64,000 nt of DNA, taken from the NCBI GenBank assembly GCA_037176845.1, contig JAYKXP010000092.1, forward strand, positions 124,001-188,000, written 5' to 3'. This DNA is from Paramarasmius palmivorus. Its lineage: Eukaryota > Basidiomycota > Agaricomycetes > Agaricales > Marasmiaceae. Position numbers and translations under genes: made by a program. How positions within the stretch are numbered: the stretch's first letter is position 1; each line of letters begins with the position of its first letter. Below the pieces are notes generated by a model. The model saw only the letters and a program-made list of their open reading frames with translations. It was not told the origin of the DNA and did not search any database. This document shows positions 34,640 through 46,375 of this stretch, piece after piece.

Positions 34640-35955
34640 CGTATGCCTTATCTACCTCTCATGAAACGTTCACTAGAGTTCAGTAGAGATCAGACAGGCG
34701 GCGGGAGGCTCTCAGCCCGACATCCAAATCAATCAGTGAACAGGTCCCCGGGCCTGTTATTGTATATTAGATTGCGCTTTCGTAGCAGAAATTGTCCTTT
34801 TTCAGTATTTATGCTTCACGCAACTTTCCCATGGCTTCGAATCACATCTCATTTATGTTTTTGTCCATGGGGCGTCTTTGCTAGTCGATCTCGTACTCGT
34901 GCCAACAGGCGTGTTGTTTTTTTGTAGTGAGTATTAGAGAATCCGCTATTGCCGAGTCATAGACACGAAGTGTAGTGCTAGTTCCCAAAAGATGTACAAG
35001 ATGGATGTATTCAACGAAGCACAGATGTTTACATTTAATGAAAACGTCGACAGCCACCGCGTCTATAAATATAAAGATGCTGTTCAAGGCACATCACCTC
35101 GCGATATGTGCACAGGATATCGACCGGAGTTCCAAGAAGCGTTGTCGGACTGGCAGTGGGAAGTATAAAAGGCCTCTACACCTCCTCAAACTCCCTTCTC
35201 CACCGAGACCATGTGCCCGACAATGACTTCAAACAGCTCAGAGCCCCACACACCCTTAGGTCTCCATGTCCGAGTCCGAGATCCAGGTACTGATTGAATA
35301 AAAGCTGTTGGATATACGGAAACAAGTCACTGAGGTGCGAGTATCCTTTTGACAACGCTTGCCGTGTAGTTAAGTCGGACATGGTCAGAGAATGACATGA
35401 GGGGAGGTGACAAGGGTGGCGGGAATTTAGCGCTCGGAAATCACCATACGGAGCTACTTACCATGCGTCTGTTTACCCAAGGCAGTGCGCCCAGAATTCT
35501 TTTTCTCGAACCAACGCGGTGTATGGCCGGATATGGAGCACCTCAACAGCTTTTTGCCTTCCACCAAATTTTCCTGGTGTCTCGCCGAAAATCAATGATT
35601 TGGTAGGCTGTTACTACTGAATAGGTGTGGACCCTTTATACATCTATCATGGCTCAGATATTGATTAGAAAAGCAGTGAAACTGGCAGTACGCAACAAGG
35701 AATCATACGAGGCAGAGACGCGTCTAAAGAAGCGTTCGTTGGACCTAACAACAGAAAACAAGTCCTCATTGTACTGGCATTGCATTGGAACGAGAAAGGG
35801 CTGTTATTCACCGAACCTGGTCGTAGTAAAGTGAGTTCTGTGTTCCTCTTTTGTATTATTCTCAACAGCTTGCCTTTCAAATAGCTCAATCACAAGCATA
35901 TTCATCATAACGCTCCCACTCTGAATACCCTTCTCTGATATACCCTACATCCATT
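34640..35955. other. Intergenic, 1.3 kb, no supported gene
   Basis: Open frames are short and without recognisable domains on both strands. Confidence 0.4.
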
Positions 35956-38323
35956 ATGCACGATACCAACACGAGTAAACACGAGAACGGTCAGCATCCT
36001 TCGTCCTAGTTGTTTAACCTCATCTCATTCCATATTCCAGTCGTACCGGAAGAATACATTACCACGGGAGACAATAATTCTGTAAATGCCATTTCAGAGA
36101 GGATTCGATCTTCTCCAACACCGAGCAGAAAGCCCTCCTCGTCTGGTCTCCCCGAGAAGCAACAGGATACATACGTCGGGTGGATATGGAGCATCTTGGG
36201 AGTAGAGGATAACATTCAAAAATGGATATGTAAGTTTTCCATCAGCTCCTCAATATCTTAGTTTCTGAATTCCTCTTCTAGGGATAGCGATTCTTGTGCT
36301 AACGCCGATATCGGTGAGCACCGAGGCTTTCTAGTTCCCTGGGGAATACGGGTGATGCTGACAACCACTCCAGTGGGCTCTTCATTTCGCTCGGCCAAAT
36401 AGCGCGACGCTTATTTTCGTCTGTGAGTGCAAGCACCCACGTGGTTTCCGTTTTCTCATTCCCTGTAGTTACCTTCTTGGCCCTTATACCTCAAGCCCAG
36501 GTAGCAATAACCGTTACTTTCGGTGGCGAGACCTGACGTGTTATTCAGGTACTGGGTTATTACACAGAGCAGCTCAGTCTGTCGTCTGGAGAGAAGGTTG
36601 CCGCTTTGTTGAATGCATCTTTGGTCAATACCTTTATTCTAAAATATTTTACACGACACTAATATTCGTCGCTTCCAGGGCAACGCGTGAGTTTTTTTTG
36701 CAATGTAATCGTGGCCTTTTCGTTCATGTTCTACATCATGGTGATGTAGCGTGGAGCTGATCGTAGCGGTAAACGTTCCGCAGCACCTGAGCTCCCATTT
36801 ATGGTTCTGACATATTAGCCAGGTTATTGCGCTGGTGAAGTGCGAACTAGAGGTGGTCCAAGCTTCCCGTCAGTCTACATTCCACTCGCACGCCATCCCT
36901 TCTAACTTCTCTTTGGGGCAGTCATCGGGTCAGTCATAAGCAACCTATGTTCGTAACCATACAATCAAGTCTTCAAACCTATCACTCATCTTCAATTTAG
37001 TACTGGTAACGGGACTGGCGACGCTCATCGGCGGAGCCCGCAATGGGGAGCAAGTCTTCTCGAGCAGTATGTACAATTAGTTGCTCTCTTTCACCGAAAG
37101 CTATAAGCTAACACCCAATTGCAGGCGACGCTCAATTACAATCGGCCATGTTAGCCGTGGCCTTCAGTTCGGTGCTTTTCCCGACGATATTCTACTTCAT
37201 AGAAACCGAAAAATTAACGGATGATACTACGCAACGACAAGCGCACCTTCTAACTCTCAGCAGAGGGGTACGCTGTTCGCTAGCTATCAGCTGAAGAAAT
37301 ACTGATGACGTCTTCCAGACGGCCATTGTCCTCGTCATGAGTACGTCGTCTTTTCTTTACAGCTCCGTCAAGTCTCATTGCTTTCCGTTTAAGTCTACTG
37401 CGCGTATCTCTGGTACAACATGGTGTCCTCACGAAAACAAAAGACTGAAGATATGGAACTGTCCGAATTATCGAGCACCAGTGATGAAGTTGAATCACCT
37501 ATCGTGTCTGCCTGGACGGCCACGGTGATACTATTCGCTGATACAGCTGTGCGTGTTTCTCGTGTTCGTATGTGATTCATAGTGTTTACCTTCTAGTGCC
37601 AGCTTATCGGAGTCACCGCCGACTTCCTTGTATCTTCCATCAATGGATTGGTAGACGCAGGGCCGCTAAGCAAGCAATTTGTTGCGCTGATCCTGCTGCC
37701 CATCGCAGGCAACGCTGCTGGTAAGGTCTATCAACAAGTCGTACATTCTCCATGACTGACGGAGCTTTAGAACACGCCTCCGCTATTATGATGGCTTGGC
37801 ATAACAAGATGAGCATGGCGCTCGATATAGCTATTGGGTCAAGCATCGTGAGTCTGAATCTTTGACGTTCAGTTGCGTGAAAATTGAATTGTCGCTGCTA
37901 GCAAATATCCATTTTCTTACTCCCGTAAGTACCTGCAAGGTGCCTGTCGTTGGTTCATTGCTGATTGCTCTTTTGTAGACTCATTGTAATCCTATCATGG
38001 ATACTGGGAAAGCCTCTCACGCTCTACTTTGATCTTTTCCAGACAGCGGTTCTCGTTGTGACCGTGTTCGTCGTCCATTACATTGTACAGGATGGGAAGA
38101 CAGTTTGGATGGAAGGTGTCATATTGTGCTGTACGCTTCAGTCCGTTTTCATCGCGCTTGTTCGTTGCTAATCTTGGTTGTGCTCATAGCACTTTATGTG
38201 ATACTTTGCATAGCGTTCCAGGTGTACCCAGGTACGTACCTTACAACTTGCTCTTCGCTCTACGCTTATACGGCCGGTCTGTCAGGTTCTGACTCAGCAG
38301 CTTTGATAAATTCGTGTACGTGA
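35956..38323 (+). CDS. Vacuolar-type Ca2+/H+ exchanger (CAX family)
   Basis: The protein exchanges cytosolic Ca2+ for vacuolar H+ and so controls calcium levels. The gene is broken by about a dozen introns. The first exon is MHDTNTSKHEN, followed by a hydrophilic, Ser/Pro-rich N-terminus and 11 or so membrane helices. Both alpha-repeat signatures of the family are present: GNAVELIVAVIALVKCELEV, assembled from three small exons near 36680-36870, and ALILLPIAGNAAEHASAIMM near 37690-37800, each with the essential Glu. A hydrophilic acidic loop (KQKTEDMELSELSSTSDEVE) lies between the two halves. The C-terminus ends GSDSAALINSCT. No frame break is seen. It is most like yeast Vcx1-type transporters by domain order, which is general family knowledge. 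Confidence 0.88.
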
Positions 38324-38479
38324 AATGGAGGGAGCGTTATATGGACGCGCGTTTCGATAGGTGACTACCATGACACTATGTACAATAGGGTAATGTCCAA
38401 AAAAAAACAATGCTATTGCTAATCCATTCATCATAACTACACCCAAGGAAACTCTATATCTAAAACCCAGTCACACATC

Positions 38480-39939
38480 TCAAGCCGCTGATCTCTCTAA
38501 TACCTCAATTTCTGCCTTCTCCCCGGTGGAAGAGGAGCTCCGTTCAACGTTGGTTCCATGTTGACCGGCTCCAGCAACTGTGTTGTTTGCATGATGTTGA
38601 TGCACCATCATGAACTCACGTTGAGCGCTGGGTATAACTAGAATTTTCGGGAAGAGTATCAGCTGATGTGGACGCGAAGGTAACTATCATGACGCACCTC
38701 GTGCATAGTCAGCATGGAATAACTCGTGTATAACGAATGCGAGCAGAGTTGCAGGGATGTTGGTCAGAGCTGCGATCGCGGCATAGGAACCTCCGGAGGC
38801 TATCAACGGATAATTTGTTCTGTCAACACGATAACATGAATAGGAGCTAAGACGGCGTACCTTGGGTTCCCCAGATCGTTAGAGCGACTAGTCTTCCTCC
38901 CACGTCACGAGCTGCATTCGCAGCCACTAGAGAAAGAAGTCAGACGACATTGCACCCGGACAATAGCAGCCGAACGTACACCCAGGAGCTGAGAATCCCC
39001 AAATTGCAACCGCGCTGGGAAAAAAAAGTTAGCATCAGAGCCAAATCGCATGAATGGTAAGTGCTTTACTATGCCAGCGCAATGACCACAGGTATGAATG
39101 GGGGTGTTACGAAGATGTTTGTCGGGTCGAGACATCCGAAGATTACAAGTGCGATCATGGTATCCTGATGGATAGGACCGTGTCAGGTGGAGATCAGCAA
39201 GTTGCAGAATGGACAGCACGTACGCAGACAAACTCATTGAGGAAAACGCGACCTAGGTTTGAACCTGGAGTAACGTATAGACCAAAGATCCCTCCGGGGC
39301 CGTTCGGTGTGAACATCAGACTAGACTTCCCAGTCTGGGCAAGGGCACCCTCCGCAAGTACAATCATGTCTCGATACTGCGCGTAAATGAGTAGGCACGC
39401 AATATAACCGCCGAGAATTTGTGCAGTGATATATCTGAGAAAGACGATCAGCGCGGAACGTAATGCGAGATGCTGATATCGCACCTGAGACCTTTCAGTG
39501 GTGGGAAGCCTTTGAAAATCATGAATGTGATAGTGATACATGGGTTGAAATGTCCTCCAGATGTTGATGCGCAAACGACTATAGCGAATATAACCCCACA
39601 TGCGTAGGCGATACCGACTTGGAGGATGGCTAGAAAGTAGTGTGAGGAACGAGCAATTATATACGGGATTGACACGTACAACTTAAACCTTCTAGGGCTA
39701 GAATGTGACCCAGGATGAACAGACATTGCGACCCCACTCCAGCGTACACGTAGAAAAACACTCCCATCTAAGATAAAAGTCAGACTTGTAGGCATTTCCA
39801 TTAGAAAAGAGTATGTACTCACAAATTCTGCAAAGCATTCTACGAACCAATGCACTGCGCGATGACGATTCCTCTCCCACACGGTGAAGATCTTGAGAGG
39901 AGGTTGCACAGTCTTGAGGTGCACGATACTGTCCGCCAT
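38480..39939 (-). CDS. Aquaporin/aquaglyceroporin-family channel with altered NPA boxes
   Basis: The MIP-family membrane channel starts at 39939 (MADSIVHLKTVQPPLKIFTV) and stops at 38480. Six membrane segments and the two half-helices are visible. In the first half-helix the usual NPA is NPC (STSGGHFNPCITITFMIF); in the second it is NAA (GYTAANAARDVGGRLVALTI), while the following Arg of the selectivity filter is kept. FGCLDPTNIFVTPPFIPVVI and GVFFYVYAGVGSQCLFILG are other family blocks. The tail after the last helix is hydrophilic and contains VHHQHANNTVAG and a Ser-rich run. Such variant boxes are known in several fungal MIP groups, so the protein may carry solutes other than water, but substrate is not deducible. 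It ends convergently with the exchanger stop at 38323. Confidence 0.87.
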
Positions 39940-40925
39940 GTCGAAGAAAGGAATAAAGGGAGAGAAATCGAAAGGGGGAAAGAATGTCGGCGAATATTTA
40001 TACGACTCGTCCGGTAATTACCTTGTCCATATGTTAGAGAAACATTTGTGACCTGTTCCACAACGGGAAGATCAGGTGGTTCTCGAAAGGGGAAGGAACA
40101 ATATGGAATACACGGGTAGTATGGATCTGATACGAGGATGCGGGATCTCAGCGCCATATAATCGAGTTTTAGAAATGATTGAGGGCCTGGATATTTGTAG
40201 AATTTCATTCACGTTGCCTGCCTGCCTTTGGCCGCTAAGCGTATTTCAGGCAATCCTCCATCTAGCTTATCAGAATTGTATGAGAATTGAACCGTGTAGC
40301 AAATAAATTAGAGCTCTGGACTCACTGAGAAGGAAATAGCAGTTCTTGCCTGAGTATAGCGGGTATGAGATTGTCGAAAGGCAAGCGCAAATGCTGTGCT
40401 GGTGACGCGCGTCAAGGTATTCCCACGGCACACTGTCGCCAACGTGATCCGTTGCCGTTTTTTCACTTTCCTTCTTCTACCATTGCACCAACCCGTCAGT
40501 TACAGGTCAGCGACACCTTCTAGTCTTGAGATTGCAGTCATCACGATCCGAGTGGTACTGAGGGATACGGAGCAAAGGCGAGTCGTTCTATCTATCTTTG
40601 TAAACCACGCCTTTAACGATGTATATATCAATCTTCCCGGGTACTTAGCACTTAGCCGCACCCAGCCAACAGCGAACACTCAATTATAAGCATTTTTTGA
40701 GTACGCAGCGCACTGCACAGGATCTCCTTGGGTATCCACTCGTTTCCGCATTGTAACCGGCCCTGTCTCCTGACTGCATATTGATGGCAGGCGTTCCCCA
40801 CTTTCCCCACACGATCTCACGAGTAGTACCCCGCACTTGCCCCACGTGCGGTCGTGTAGCGCACGATAACGCGATTTTCGGCTTGCCGATCTTTCACTGT
40901 TTCTCCTTCACCATCACTAGTGAAG
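39940..40925. other. Divergent intergenic region, about 1 kb
   Basis: This separates the aquaporin (-) and MFS transporter (+) starts and must contain both promoters. An open frame at 40396-40689 has no support as a gene. Confidence 0.4.
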
Positions 40926-43560
40926 ATGGCAGGTTCAAAATCGTCCTCTCTTGAAGAAAAGGGATCTCAATTGCGAGTCGAGCACTATGATAACAAATCC
41001 GACTCTGCAGAAGACACACTTCTTGCAGCGCCTCCGACGTTAACAGAAGAAGAAGAGCGGAAGCTTTGGAGAAAGATAGATCGAAGACTCATGCCTATTC
41101 TCTGTCTCATGTATCTCATGTCATTTTTGGATCGCGGTGCGTTTGCTATTTGTGCTCTTTCACTCTCATCGCTGATGATGTCAATTGGCAGGCAATATCG
41201 GTTCGTTGAAAGTTATCATGGGTGTCGTTTGCCTAAAGCAGAGTTGTAGGAAATGCGAAGCTTCAAGGACTGGTCACTCAGCTGGACCTCAAAGGGAACG
41301 AGTACAACATTGCCTTGGTGTGTTCCTCGTGCTCAGCCAGCGAATTCTGATCCCATATTCTTCTCGAAGACCATGTACTTCATCGTGAGTTTCACTCCGG
41401 TTCTCGGGTCACTTCTTCGGTCCGATTTACGTTCCATGGTAGCCGTATTGCATTTTCGAATGTCCTGCAAAGTGAGGTGAACTCTCCGGCCAGTCCTCCA
41501 TCGAGCTAATGGCATTTTCAGTCTCGTACTGAAGAAGTTTCGTCCGAGAATGTACGTCTAGATACCCCATCTCACGCAGTATATTCTAACTGATGGAATT
41601 GGTTCAGTTGGCTCCCAGGCATCACGGTTTGTCGAACCCCACTTGTACTCCTCTTCTCACGTTCTTATCATTTCAATTTCAGGTACTATGGGGTGTCATT
41701 ATGTGAGTTTCTATCACGAATCCGAGAGGCAATCAATGACGAAAATATGTCAAGGACATTGATGGGGCTGGTGAAGAAGTGGGTTCCGTGAAGTCTCTCC
41801 TTGATGTTTCTCTAATATCGTTGTTCTGCGATAGTTATCCCCAGCTAGTAGGAGCTCGAGTTTGTTTAGGTGTAGCCGTGAGTTGTTTCATTTTCTCTTC
41901 TACTATTTGCCTGAGTTCCTTCCAGGAAGCTGGTCTATTCCCAGGTGTCGTTTACTAGTGGGTATTCTGCCGTCCATTCCTATCATTTACGGGATTGACA
42001 CCTGTCATATGACACCCACCCATTTAGCCTTACCTTGTGGTATCCCCGCCACAAGCTTCAATTCCGGATAGGCCTGTTCTTCGGAGCGGCATCGATGGCT
42101 GGTGCATTCTCCGGCTTGCTCGCTTATGGGATTTCCTTCATGAGCGGCACGCAGGGGCTACTCGGATGGTCCTGGATCTTCGTGGGTCGCGTTGTTGAGC
42201 TGCTCAACTGTATTTGACCAAATATTTATCGTACAGATTCTTGAAGGAATAGCGACGGTCGTCGTTGGGATCGTAGCGTTCATCATTCTTGTAGACTTCC
42301 CAGCAACAGCCGGTTTTCTTACACCCGAAGAACGCGCGTTCGTCATCTGGAAAAAGAGCGAGTAACTTTACTCATGATAGCAAAGATAGCACTTACATAT
42401 TCGACACCACAGAATACGACAACTCCACTGTCGGGGAGGAAGAGAACTTTTCGTCCAAGTACATAATTCAGGCCTTGACCGATTGGCAGGTGCGTTCGTT
42501 CGGTCCTTCTTTGACCCAGGTCTGTGCCCTTATTTTTGGTTCCAGGTTTGGGCACACATACTAGTTTATATCTCTCTTATCGGACCTCGTAAGTACTCCA
42601 GTCTAGGCGCATTCATCCACACTTAAACGAACCAATTATGAAGTGTATGGGATTACTTTGTTCCTACCGTACGTATTTCTGCGTTCAAGCAAACTCTTAA
42701 ATTTAATGCTGAGTTCTTCCTCGCTTCAACAGAACCATCATCTCGAAGTACGTCCCTGCCAATAATAGTCTCCGACGAAAATCCTGACGCGTTATGTCTT
42801 GGCTTACAGCTTTGGCCATCCACCAGCGATTAGTCAATTACTATCGGTACCCCCATATGTTGTCGCAAGTGAGCGCTCTCCTGATCTCCCGACGATTGTA
42901 CACTCACCACGACCAAACACCGCAATTTTCAGCAATCACACTATACGTTTTCGCTTATTTCTCCGATAAATTGAAGATGCGGTCGCCCTTCATATACGCG
43001 TCTCTTATACTATGCCTCATCGGATTCAGCATCAATATATCGAACGTCGCTCCCGGAGTGAAGTACTTTGGTACTTTCCTTTGCGTCACGGGTAGCTATG
43101 CGGGATTCCCGGGTGTTGTCGCTTGGTGTGTACTATAAATCATTTATATTAGCGCTCAACGAAGTGCTCACTAATAATGGGATACAGGTTAGGAAACAAT
43201 CTATCAGGCCAATACAAACGTGGTGTTGGAATGGCTGTCCATATCGGTATAGGCAATTTCAGTGGCGCGATCGCCTCGAATGTGTATAGGGACATTGACA
43301 AGCCACGCTTCATTGTGGGCCGTAGGTTCTCTTTCATCGACTCTTCTTACAGGGACGCTGACTGTCTTCCAGATGGTATCGAGCTCATGTTCATCGGAAT
43401 CGGATTGATTACTGTGCCTCTAGTCGTGTTGGCCTATAAACGTATTAATAGCAAGCGGGAGATACTTCTCCGCGAGGCTGAGGAGAGGGGCGAGAAGAGT
43501 TCCCCGGAAGAGATCAGGGCGTTGGGGGACAGAGCTCCGGAGTTCAAGTATACGCTCTAG
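40926..43560 (+). CDS. MFS transporter, allantoate permease / anion:cation symporter type
   Basis: This is a twelve-TM major facilitator protein that probably imports an organic anion such as a carboxylate, vitamin or ureide. The start is the ATG at 40926 (MAGSKSSSLEEKGSQLRVEH). The cytosolic N-terminus leads into the family block LWRKIDRRLMPILCLMYLMS then FLDRGNIGNAKLQGLVTQLD, which is joined through a micro-exon near 41192. The remaining helices are spread over many small exons. FSDKLKMRSPFIYASLILCL is the loop between helices 8 and 9, and VAWLGNNLSGQYKRGVGMAV is the conserved helix-10 block. The C-terminus ends ALGDRAPEFKYTL, common in this family. I did not resolve every internal exon between 41400 and 42800. 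Confidence 0.86.
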
Positions 43561-43605
43561 TACTTCATTTCGGGTTCAGGGTATATTTGGTGTACACAAA
43601 GGCAA

Positions 43606-44888
43606 TCACATCTGGCAATCTTTGAGAACGAGATCAACATAATCGGCCATGATACGATGTGTTTCCTTCGACGGATGTCTAAGAAAGTGTTAGCGGCTAT
43701 GGAAATCGAATAATTGACTCTGAGCGCTGACCCGTCGAACCAGTAGAAATGATGTGCTGCATCCTTGCACCAGCCGTTCTCGTCACAGTCCTCTGAACAG
43801 TTGACGCATTGATCTGTACTATTATATCCAAACGCTTTATATCCTGGAACGTCCCCTAGGACCCCATCCCATATTCTTGAGTAGTCCACAAACGCCACAT
43901 TGAGAGGTGAAGTAGAATTAGCATGGCGTTGGGCAAGGCCATCGTAAATGGTCTGTTTGAAGTCTTCTCCTGCGGGGTTAGTGGTACCACGACCATATAC
44001 ATCAAGAACCATGAAAGAACGTCCGTTGGTCGGTGAACTGGAGAGAATATCGATTTGTGCGAGGACAACCTCCGCGGCAGAATGCATGCGAGTGCCGTTG
44101 TCATTCTCTGTGTAAAAGGATCAGCGAGCGAGTGCGTGATGTCAAGCATTATTTCAATACCGGTAAGATGCGCGATGTAGTCACTTGAGGACTTGATCAG
44201 CATATGCAAGGGCTCTCAGAGTTAGACTTACTTTATCCCAAAGAAGGCGGCGTATAGCGTTGTCTCCGGATCTAGTTGATGACCTTGTCCGAGAAACGTC
44301 TTCACTGTCGGATTCCTTTTTTATTCACTTCAGATGGGGGGCATAGAAAGGAAGTCTACCTTGTCCGATGAAATCAACCCGCCTGGGATTGCTCGGCCAA
44401 AGAGACAAGTCTGTGCATGCGCCCCATTGCTATAAGTATAGATGAGGATGAACATCAGAAGGATGATTCCGGTCTCGTGGACATACAGCATAATCCATCA
44501 GGGTAGCATTATTCATGTCGTTTGCAACACCTTCAACCCAAACAGGCCCATTGGCGGATCTTCCTCCGGCTTTGGGATTGGGAGGCACGAGAATAGGCGG
44601 TAGAAGAGGGGATCCATCGTCGTTTCCACCATCGGTAAAGGAATCCTAGACTAATTCAGAGTGGCTCATTGCTGAGGTGGCCTGCTTGAAAGGACTCACT
44701 CCGAATGAGACAATCGTTCTAATACTCTCCGTAGTGATTCCAACATTAATATCCGCTACTGTTCCCGGAAACGTGCCGCAGATGGGCGACACGGCGAGAT
44801 GAATGCCGTCGTTCCGTCCAGGGTCTTGACTGTATGAGGCTTGAAGGATACCGAGAAGGCCAAGGGTATAGGAGAAAAGGTGCTTCAT
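43606..44888 (-). CDS. Secreted GDSL/SGNH-hydrolase esterase
   Basis: The enzyme hydrolyses esters or acetyl groups, perhaps on plant polysaccharides. The start at 44888 (MKHLFSYTLGLLGILQASYS) is a signal peptide. The catalytic Ser is in IVSFGDSFTDGGNDDG, which is joined across the intron that begins near 44700. NGPVWVEGVANDMNN matches the next conserved block. The catalytic Asp and His are in YWFDGHPSKETHRIMADYVD near the C-terminus, joined across the 43680-43734 intron. The product ends DLVLKDCQM. Cys residues in DQCVNCSEDCDENGWC suggest disulfide bonds in the secreted protein. It converges on the MFS gene, with 45 bp between stops. The substrate is not deducible. Confidence 0.86.
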
Positions 44889-46375
44889 CCTGTCGACCCG
44901 AGAACTGAGGCAAGTAAAGCATCCTTTATAAATCTCATGAAGGGTCCATATGGTTTTACGGAGATATGAAGAAGCGAGCTCAAGAAGCATATACAATGCT
45001 GTGACAGGTTTGATGATCATGGGTCTGGGAGTACAGTTTCAGTTGAGCGTTAGATGGTCAGAGCTTTCTTTTTGCAGGGTACCGGTGGCCAGCTATAGGT
45101 CAATGGTAGGCTTCCCAAGAAGCCAAAGTGATATAAAGGTTCAGAGAAGCTTGAAAGGTTATTTCCCATACATCTAAAGCTAGATGCGGGATGGTCAAGG
45201 TTGAAACCAAGAGATGAAACGAAGGTGTATTTATTTGTGCACCAGCTTGTGTATTCGGGTACAAATAAACATCCACGTGGCTTTCATTCGCTAACGCGTC
45301 TCCGCTGAGTCCGCTCGTCGTTTCTCATCAGACTCATCATGCACTGTTCATCATCTCGTAACTCATCAAGAGCTCACTTTCGAGCTGTTTTTTATCTCTC
45401 GACTACCTGTCAGAAATACGCCAAGACTCCATGGAGAATAAGATGGGGTGACCGTGCAGCAGGGCAAAGTTGAAAGTGGACCGGTATGTTTATAAATGCA
45501 AATTTCCTGGTGGTTGCCTGAATCACATGTCATGATATACCAGATAATTGAACAATTCGGAGCTTAGGGAGCTGGGATAGGTTCTGCAAAACGTATCGGC
45601 CGAAACTCTCAAAAATGCAGAACCGAGGTGGTTCTATGTCGGCTAGGGAACCTGTAGGATGTCGCACTGGCTGCATTATCGGATGTGGAAAGGTTGGAAT
45701 TGGAAGGAATGACTTCAGGTAAGAGCCGCCGGCCCGCGATGTTTTTTTAACTTAGGAAGGCCTTCACTGAGACTGCCGTTCTCCAGACCCCAACAGTTCT
45801 CTCAACTCATTATTTCCGTCCAACTCTGGTAGTGGCATGCGTCATCCTTTCACCCCGTACAGACGACGACGGTTGTGGGAGGAAAAATTGCTGGAAACAG
45901 GCGGATACTGCGGAGAACCATTTTTCCCTGTCTTCCTGGGCTTGCCGGCTCATCGATGGAACAACGCCACAATTCAATTTCAATTACGCAAATATGGGGA
46001 AAAAATTGCTCCTCACTCCACCACGCGGGTTTATGAGCACAAGATCACTGAGGCTTGGAAGTGGTGACCATAATCGAATCCTAGAGGTGAGCAGCATAGG
46101 TCATATGGATTGTTACATATCTCTGAAAAGTTTGATAAAGTATCATAAGATTGTCTTTTCGGGAGAAACGACGAGAAGCAAGACAACGCTCGACATAAGT
46201 ATATCTTCGGCACCATACTTCGCCGTCTCGTGATCAGCTCATCATTGCTCATGAGGTGATTTCAGGATAATTTTAGTCCTGTTCCTGATCCCAAGCGAAC
46301 CGTTAGGCATTGGCATTCGACGGTATAAGAGGCCAATGAGGTCTTTGCGTTCGCGCTTAGAACCCCCGTTCCAAA
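44889..46375. other. Intergenic, 1.5 kb, no supported gene
   Basis: This is the divergent promoter region between the SGNH hydrolase (-) and carboxylesterase (+). Open frames near 45832-46233 overlap in two frames and have no domain. A GTATAAGAGG element near 46321-46331 suits the esterase start at 46376. Confidence 0.4.
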
